Source of the DNA: an uncultured Eubacteriales bacterium
GTDB lineage: Bacteria > Bacillota > Clostridia > Oscillospirales > Butyricicoccaceae
Direction of reading: 5' to 3'
Assembly: GCA_910586105.1 (NCBI GenBank)
Contig: CAJUGU010000078.1
Span: forward strand, 1 to 17,853
DNA length: 17,853 nt
Shown here: one piece after another, positions 14,047-17,853 of the stretch
Position numbering within the stretch: the first letter of the stretch is position 1
Layout: every line of letters begins with the position of its first letter
Program-made: the position numbers and the translations under genes
Notes under the pieces: model-generated
Databases searched by the model: none
What the model saw: the letters and a program-made list of their open reading frames with translations, nothing else
Told to the model about the DNA's origin: nothing

Positions 14047-14199
14047 CTCCGCCCCGCCGTCCTTTTGGCGGGACGGAGCCGCACGCATGCGCGGCCGGAA
14101 CGCGCCCAAGCCCCCGTCCCGCCCGCAGGCGACGAAAGGGAGTCCAGAGGGATAAATCCCTCTGGCGCCGTCCGCGCAGGACCGCCCGCCGCGCAGGCG
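14047..14199 (-). repeat. Modular palindromic repeat, copy B (inverted)
   Basis: Read on the minus strand from just after the rlmB stop, this has the modules of copy A in the same order: GCCTGCGCGGCGGGCG, GTCCTGCGCGGACGGCGCC, a perfect palindrome (CCAGAGGGAT-AA-ATCCCTCTGG on the plus strand, 14144-14165), CGCCTGCGGGCGGGAC, and a distal hairpin with 13-base arms at 14047-14059 and 14068-14080 (one mismatch). The central palindrome differs from copy A at four bases that form two compensating pairs, so pairing is kept. It may also serve as the terminator or 3' end structure of rlmB. Confidence 0.75.
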
Positions 14200-14203
14200 G
14201 ACG

Positions 14204-14992
14204 TTACCCCGCCGCGCCGCCGTTCGCCTGGTACAGCTCCCAGAGCAGCACCGACGCCGCGACGCCTGCGTTCAGCGATTCGGTGCGCCCCGCCATCGGG
14301 ATCACGACCGTCCGGTCGCTCAGCGCGACCGTTTCCGCACGAACGCCGTGCCCCTCGCTGCCCACAACGAACGCGCACCGCCCCAGCGGCAGCTCCGGCA
14401 GCGGGACGCTGTCCTCCCGCAGCGCCGCCGCATAGACCGGCAGGCCCTGCGCCCGGAGCTGCATGGCCGCCTCCGCCAATGGCAGACGGTACAGCGGCTG
14501 GCGGAAGATCGAGCCCATCGTGCCGCGCAGGACCTTCGGCGCGGTCGAGTCGGCGCAGCCCTCGCACAGCACCAGCGCGTCCAGACCGAACGCCTCCGCC
14601 GTGCGCACGATCGTGCCAATGTTCCCCGGGTCCTGCACGCCGTCCAGCAGCATCGCCGTGCGCACCGGCGGCAGGCTGCCGCCCAGCACCGGACTTTCAC
14701 AGCTGAAGATCACGCCCTGCGGCGTTTCTACGTCGCTGGCCAGCGCAAACAGCTGCGGCGGAGCCGTATACAGCGCCGCGCCCTGTTCCTCCGCACGCCC
14801 CAGCAGGCCGTCCGGCTTCTCGCCCTCCCGCACGAGTACGGTCCTGACTTTCACGCCCGATGTGAGCGCTTCCGTCAGCATCTTTTCGCCTTCGCACGCC
14901 AGCTCCCCGGTCGACCGCCGGTACTTCTTGTCCCGCGCCAGCCGCGCAAGATGCCGCAAGGCGCCGTTTTGACGGCTCTCTACACGGATCAT
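14204..14992 (-). CDS. SpoU-family RNA 2'-O-ribose methyltransferase (TrmH/RlmB type)
   Basis: A 262-residue enzyme that methylates a ribose 2'-OH in rRNA or tRNA with S-adenosylmethionine. A substrate-binding N-terminal domain (about 1-95, L-A-C-E-G-E-K-M-L-T-E-A) precedes the knotted SPOUT domain. The three SpoU motifs are visible: D-G-V-Q-D-P-G-N-I-G-T-I-V-R-T-A-E-A (118-135), V-V-G-S-E-G-H-G-V (209-217) and I-P-M-A-G-R-T-E-S-L-N-A-G-V-A (231-245). Relatives are called RlmB, TrmH or TsnR, and the exact target cannot be read from the sequence, so no symbol is given. The ATG overlaps the trkA stop in an ATGA, so it is co-translated with the potassium transporter genes. Confidence 0.92.
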   Translation of the reverse strand: MIRVESRQNGALRHLARLARDKKYRRSTGELACEGEKMLTEALTSGVKVRTVLVREGEKPDGLLGRAEEQGAALYTAPPQLFALASDVETPQGVIFSCESPVLGGSLPPVRTAMLLDGVQDPGNIGTIVRTAEAFGLDALVLCEGCADSTAPKVLRGTMGSIFRQPLYRLPLAEAAMQLRAQGLPVYAAALREDSVPLPELPLGRCAFVVGSEGHGVRAETVALSDRTVVIPMAGRTESLNAGVAASVLLWELYQANGGAAG

Positions 14993-15645
14993 GCGCGCAG
15001 CCCGACCTTTTCCAGGTCTTCATTGGTACCAATCATTACCAGCACCAGCCCCGCCGGCAGCGGCGCGCACGGATCCGGGCTCAGGCTCAGCTTTTCGCTG
15101 TCCTTCGGCCGCGTCGCTAAAATCGTCACGCCGTATTTCGCGCGCACATTAAGCTGCACCAGCGTTTTGCCAACCCACCGTTCCGGCACCGGCAGCTCCG
15201 CGACCGAAAAGTCTTCGGTCACGCTCACATAATCCAAAAAAGTGCGCATACTCATCGTGCGGGCCAGCCGCACGCCCATTTCCTCTTCCGGAAATACGAT
15301 CTCGTCCGCCCCGACCCGCTGCAGCACCAGCCGGTGCAGGCTGCTGCGCGCCTTCGCGATCACATGCGGCACGCCCGCCTCCTTCAACAGCGCCGTCGCC
15401 AGCACGCTGTTTTCGATGTTCGACGCGACCGCGACCACCGCACAGTCAAAATTCCTCGCGCCTGCGGCGTTCAGCACGCCTTCCTCCGTCGCGTCGCCCA
15501 CGATCGCGTGGGTCACATCCTCCGCAATGTGCTGCACCGCGTCGGCGTCGCGGTCGATCACCAATACCTCATTGCCAAGCTCGCACAGCTTGCGCGCGAC
15601 CGAGCGCCCAAAACGCCCCAGCCCTACGATCAAAAACGATTTCAT
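14989..15645 (-). CDS. ktrA: Potassium uptake regulatory subunit TrkA/KtrA
   Basis: A 218-residue cytosolic RCK protein that gates the potassium channel subunit. The Rossmann RCK_N domain has G-L-G-R-F-G-R-S-V-A near residues 8-17 and the acidic V-I-D-R-D at the end of the second strand. G-D-A-T-E-E lies further on, and the RCK_C domain is at about 135-218. With one RCK_N and one RCK_C it has the KtrA layout, not the doubled TrkA of E. coli. Proteins of this type bind ATP/ADP or NAD(H), and some bind cyclic di-AMP in RCK_C. That ligand is not established here. The start at 15643-15645 follows CGGAGGAGACCGA. It lies 132 bases after trkH and overlaps rlmB by 4 bases. Confidence 0.93.
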   Translation of the reverse strand: MKSFLIVGLGRFGRSVARKLCELGNEVLVIDRDADAVQHIAEDVTHAIVGDATEEGVLNAAGARNFDCAVVAVASNIENSVLATALLKEAGVPHVIAKARSSLHRLVLQRVGADEIVFPEEEMGVRLARTMSMRTFLDYVSVTEDFSVAELPVPERWVGKTLVQLNVRAKYGVTILATRPKDSEKLSLSPDPCAPLPAGLVLVMIGTNEDLEKVGLRA

Positions 15646-15777
15646 TCGGTCTCCTCCGTTTCTCTGCCCCCGGCCGGGCGCAGCCCCTTCTCTATCGAAA
15701 GTCCATTCCAAATCCATTTCCAATGCTTCGATCCGTTCCGGATCCGCCTTGCGACGGGATCTCTACCCGGACAGCGG

Positions 15778-17136
15778 TCAGCCTACCATGACTTGCCCTT
15801 CCGGATATGTGATCTTGGGCGGCGACTGCCTGCGCATGAGTACGCCGACCCCCAGCGTCAGCACGCCGACGCGTCCGAAATACATCAGCGCGATCAGCAG
15901 GCAATGTGAAAAAGCCGACAGGCTGGGCGTAATGCCCATCGACAGGCCCGCCGTACCGAACGCCGACGCGACTTCGTACATGCAGGGCATGAGCGGAAGC
16001 CCCTCGACGTGGGCCATCAGGATCGAGCCGCCGAACACGAACACCGTGCCGACGACCAGCATCGTTACCGCGTTCATGATCGCGCCCACCGAAATGCGCC
16101 GCCCAAACGCGATTACCTCGCGCCGCCCGCAGACCGCCGTCCAAGCCGTCAGCAGCAGCACCGCGACCGTTACCGTCTTCAAGCCGCCCGCCGTGGAACC
16201 TGGCGAGCCGCCGGTCAGCATCAGCACCACCGCCAGCCCCTGGCTCGAACCGGTCAGCGCGCCCTGGTCGATGCCGCCAAAGCCCGCCGTGCGCAGCGTG
16301 GCCGACTGGAACGCCGCCGCCAGCACCTTCCCCGGCGCGGAAAGCGCGCCCAGCGTGCCCGGGTTATCCCACTCGAACCACATGGTCAGCACCCAGCCGA
16401 GCGCCAGCAGAACCGCCGTCGCCGTCAGCGTCAGCTTGGTGTGCAGGCTGAACCGCTGGAATTTCCGTTTTTCGTAAACATCGCTCCAGACGAAAAAGCC
16501 CAGCCCGCCAATGACAATCAGCGCCATCAGCGTCAGGCAGACCACCGGGTCGTCCACATAATTGCCCACGGAGACGAACGCCTGTTCGGCGCCCAGCAGG
16601 TCGAAGCCCGCGTTGCAGAACGCCGAAACCGAATGAAAGATCCCGAATTTCAGCCCGGTCAGCAAGCCATAATCAAACGAAAACCGGCAGGCCAGGATCG
16701 CCGCGCCCACGCCCTCAAACAGCAGCGTACCCAGCAGCACCCGCCGCGTCAGGCGCACAATGCCCGCCGAATCGGACAGGTTCAATCCGGTCGAAAGCAC
16801 CATACGCTCCCGCAGGGTGATCGTCCGCCGCGTCAGCAGCGAAAACAACGTCGCCATCGTCATGAAGCCCAGCCCGCCGACTTGGATCAGCAGCAGGATC
16901 ACAGCCTGTCCGAACCCGTTCCAGTGCTGCGCCGTGTCAACCAGCACCAGCCCGGTAACGCAGGTCGCGCTGGTCGCCGTGAACAGCGCGGTAAGCGGGT
17001 CGGTCCACGTCCCCGCGCGGGAGGCCAGCGGCGTCGATAACAGCGCCGCCCCCGCCATGATGACCGCCAGAAAGCCAACCACCATCATCAGCGCCGGACG
17101 GAAGCCGCCCGTTCGCCGGTAAAACCAGTCGTGCAA
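15778..17136 (-). CDS. ktrB: Potassium uptake channel subunit TrkH/KtrB
   Basis: A 452-residue integral membrane protein that conducts K+ (with Na+ in KtrB types) under control of the RCK subunit encoded next. It has four repeated membrane-pore-membrane units. The four pore loops each keep the selectivity glycine: A-T-C-V-T-G-L, A-F-C-N-A-G-F, T-L-R-T-A-G-F and A-F-G-T-A-G-L. The C-terminus ends soon after the last membrane span. The start is a TTG at 17134-17136, preceded by GAAGGGGGAAA at good spacing. The reading frame stays open to 17436, but that part overlaps the leader terminator and promoter and has no membrane or family sequence. The length with the TTG start is normal for KtrB. Control by attenuation is likely (see the leader). 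Confidence 0.93.
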   Translation of the reverse strand: MHDWFYRRTGGFRPALMMVVGFLAVIMAGAALLSTPLASRAGTWTDPLTALFTATSATCVTGLVLVDTAQHWNGFGQAVILLLIQVGGLGFMTMATLFSLLTRRTITLRERMVLSTGLNLSDSAGIVRLTRRVLLGTLLFEGVGAAILACRFSFDYGLLTGLKFGIFHSVSAFCNAGFDLLGAEQAFVSVGNYVDDPVVCLTLMALIVIGGLGFFVWSDVYEKRKFQRFSLHTKLTLTATAVLLALGWVLTMWFEWDNPGTLGALSAPGKVLAAAFQSATLRTAGFGGIDQGALTGSSQGLAVVLMLTGGSPGSTAGGLKTVTVAVLLLTAWTAVCGRREVIAFGRRISVGAIMNAVTMLVVGTVFVFGGSILMAHVEGLPLMPCMYEVASAFGTAGLSMGITPSLSAFSHCLLIALMYFGRVGVLTLGVGVLMRRQSPPKITYPEGQVMVG

Positions 17137-17434
17137 ATCGTTTCCCCCTTCTCCCGGGAAGCACAGCCGCGCGGCGCGCCTCCCTTTGATGTCTGTATTT
17201 TTTACAGGGCGCCGGCGCGCCCCGTATAATCCGACAAAAGCCTGAGCACCGGTCGCTGTGCTCAGGCTCGTTCGATGTCCCCTGGCCTGCGTCCTTCCAC
17301 AGCAGGCCCCTGAGACGGCTGTCTGATCCGGCGGCAGGGTCGGTCGGCGTGCTCCGCGCGGCTTGTTCCGGCAAGTATCGCGATCGGATCGCACCGCCCA
17401 TTCCCCGCTGCCCAGGCCCTCCGGCACATCAGTC
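17137..17434 (-). ncRNA. Long structured 5' leader of trkH, candidate riboswitch/attenuator
   Basis: Transcription from the promoter at 17441-17468 would give about 300 nt before the TTG of trkH, far longer than needed. It holds GGCCTGC / GCAGGCC (a 7-bp stem near 17284-17308), a full intrinsic terminator (17236-17267), and GAGCAC near 17351, which repeats the terminator's upstream arm and could pair with its GTGCTC arm as an alternative. Potassium transporter genes in Firmicutes are often under the cyclic di-AMP (ydaO) riboswitch, but I do not find that class's conserved core, so the ligand is left open. A smaller CTGTA / TACAG hairpin follows the terminator. Confidence 0.55.
17236..17267 (-). 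terminator. Intrinsic terminator inside the trkH leader
   Basis: GCCTGAGCAC (17258-17267 read on the minus strand) and GTGCTCAGGC (17240-17249) form a perfect 10-bp stem with an eight-base loop, followed by TTTT. It lies about 100 bases before the start codon and downstream of the promoter, so it can act only on the trkH transcript, as an attenuator, or on readthrough from the gene upstream. Confidence 0.8.
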
Positions 17435-17440
17435 AAGCCT

Positions 17441-17468
17441 ATTATACCATTAAATATTGGTCTGTCAA
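17441..17468 (-). promoter_or_regulatory. Consensus promoter for trkH-trkA-rlmB
   Basis: TTGACA (17463-17468) and TATAAT (17441-17446) on the minus strand match both consensus hexamers exactly, with a 16-base spacer. The start of transcription should be near 17434, just downstream of the TfoX-like gene. Such a strong promoter before a terminator is the usual arrangement for control after initiation. Confidence 0.85.
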
Positions 17469-17486
17469 ATAGGATTTGAAAAAAAA

Positions 17487-17768
17487 TCAGCCGTCCGCTT
17501 CCCCGCTGGGCCTGCCCCGCAGCGAATCGCTGAACGCTTTCAGCTCCCGCTTCCGCGTCTCCGGCAATCGGTTATAATCGACATCCGCGATCGCCCCTTC
17601 CAACGCGTACAGATGCACCAGGCACACCTCCGGATAGCGGAGCTTCAACTGGAAATACGCCTGCTCCGCGCCCAACTCCGCCAGCTGCTCAGGCGAGCCG
17701 ATCCCCGCCGCGGCCAGCTTCCGGGACATCTCTTTTCCAAGGTTCCGCATCGACGCCAAGCCTGTCAT
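17487..17768 (-). CDS. TfoX C-terminal-domain protein
   Basis: A 93-residue protein matching the C-terminal domain of TfoX/Sxy (a small helical, helix-hairpin-helix-like domain): N-L-G-K-E-M-S-R-K-L-A-A-A-G-I near 9-23, then C-L-V-H-L-Y-A-L-E-G-A-I at about 49-60, and R-K-R-E-L-K-A-F at about 72-79. TfoX regulates natural competence in gamma-proteobacteria. In Firmicutes this domain occurs alone and its role is unclear. The N-terminal TfoX domain is absent and no frameshift remnant of it is visible. The ATG follows GGGAAGGAGGGGG. The gene ends just upstream of the trkH promoter and has no obvious terminator of its own. Its occurrence with dprA in one window may be chance. Confidence 0.85.
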   Translation of the reverse strand: MTGLASMRNLGKEMSRKLAAAGIGSPEQLAELGAEQAYFQLKLRYPEVCLVHLYALEGAIADVDYNRLPETRKRELKAFSDSLRGRPSGEADG

Positions 17769-17821
17769 GCGTCCCCCTCCTTCCCTGTATTTGCGCTTAG
17801 GAATCTTAAAGAAATAACATA

Positions 17822-17847
17822 ATGGTTTTAATCTTTATTAAAGCCAT
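17822..17847. repeat. AT-rich inverted repeat at window edge
   Basis: ATGGTTTTAAT (17822-17832) and ATTAAAGCCAT (17837-17847) form an 11-base inverted repeat with one G-T pair and a four-base loop, upstream of the TfoX-like gene. There is no long T-run. It may be the terminator of a gene outside the window or an operator in the TfoX-like promoter region, and the sequence ends too soon to tell. Confidence 0.4.
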
Positions 17848-17853
17848 AAATAA

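Noticed and set aside
15242..16477. Long plus-strand frames opposite trkA and trkH
   Set aside because: The Ser/Pro/Thr-rich product has no domains, and the minus strand encodes clear RCK and TrkH proteins.
17137..17434. Firm assignment of the trkH leader to the cyclic di-AMP (ydaO) riboswitch
   Set aside because: The gene context fits, but I could not find the conserved ydaO core segments, so the class is left unassigned.

Overview
This window looks like a GC-rich chromosome segment of an anaerobic Clostridia, most likely an Oscillospiraceae/Ruminococcaceae-type gut bacterium. That placement is an inference. It rests on strong AGGAGG-type ribosome binding sites, the Firmicutes-type folate-dependent tRNA methyltransferase TrmFO, the Clostridia-like order dprA-topA-trmFO-plsX-acpP-rnc, a Ktr/Trk potassium pair, and GC-rich palindromic intergenic repeats. 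No rRNA, tRNA, CRISPR array, transposase or phage gene was recognised.

Left part (1-6180). A plus-strand S1-domain RNA-binding protein is followed by a bidirectional terminator and then a five-gene accessory cassette around a divergent control region (about 3285-3490). Leftward from that region run a small atypical Ser/Thr protein kinase and, overlapping it by 4 bases, a membrane protein with a cytosolic zinc ribbon and a predicted extracellular beta-helix. Rightward run an XRE-like helix-turn-helix protein, a single-span membrane protein with a large unrecognised extracytoplasmic domain, and a polytopic membrane protein. The control region holds three tandem 19-bp repeats, an 11-bp inverted repeat and a likely promoter. 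The kinase probably starts at a rare ATT codon. This cassette is the best candidate for an undescribed system, probably signalling from the cell surface.

Central and right part (6180-17136). All genes are on the minus strand and transcribed leftward. From upstream to downstream they are trkH/ktrB, trkA/ktrA and rlmB-like (potassium uptake plus an rRNA methyltransferase); then, past a repeat-filled gap, dprA, topA, trmFO and plsX; then acpP with its own strong promoter, and rnc. Several junctions are 4-base ATGA overlaps, indicating translational coupling (trkA/rlmB, topA/trmFO, trmFO/plsX). acpP and rnc are separated by an intrinsic terminator that should make rnc depend on readthrough.

Right edge (17137-17853). 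trkH has a leader of about 300 nt with a consensus promoter and an internal terminator hairpin, so it is probably controlled by attenuation. Upstream lies a small TfoX C-terminal-domain protein.

The most notable non-coding features are two inverted copies of a modular palindromic element between dprA and rlmB whose central hairpins differ by two compensatory base-pair changes, related modules elsewhere in the window, and the trkH leader.
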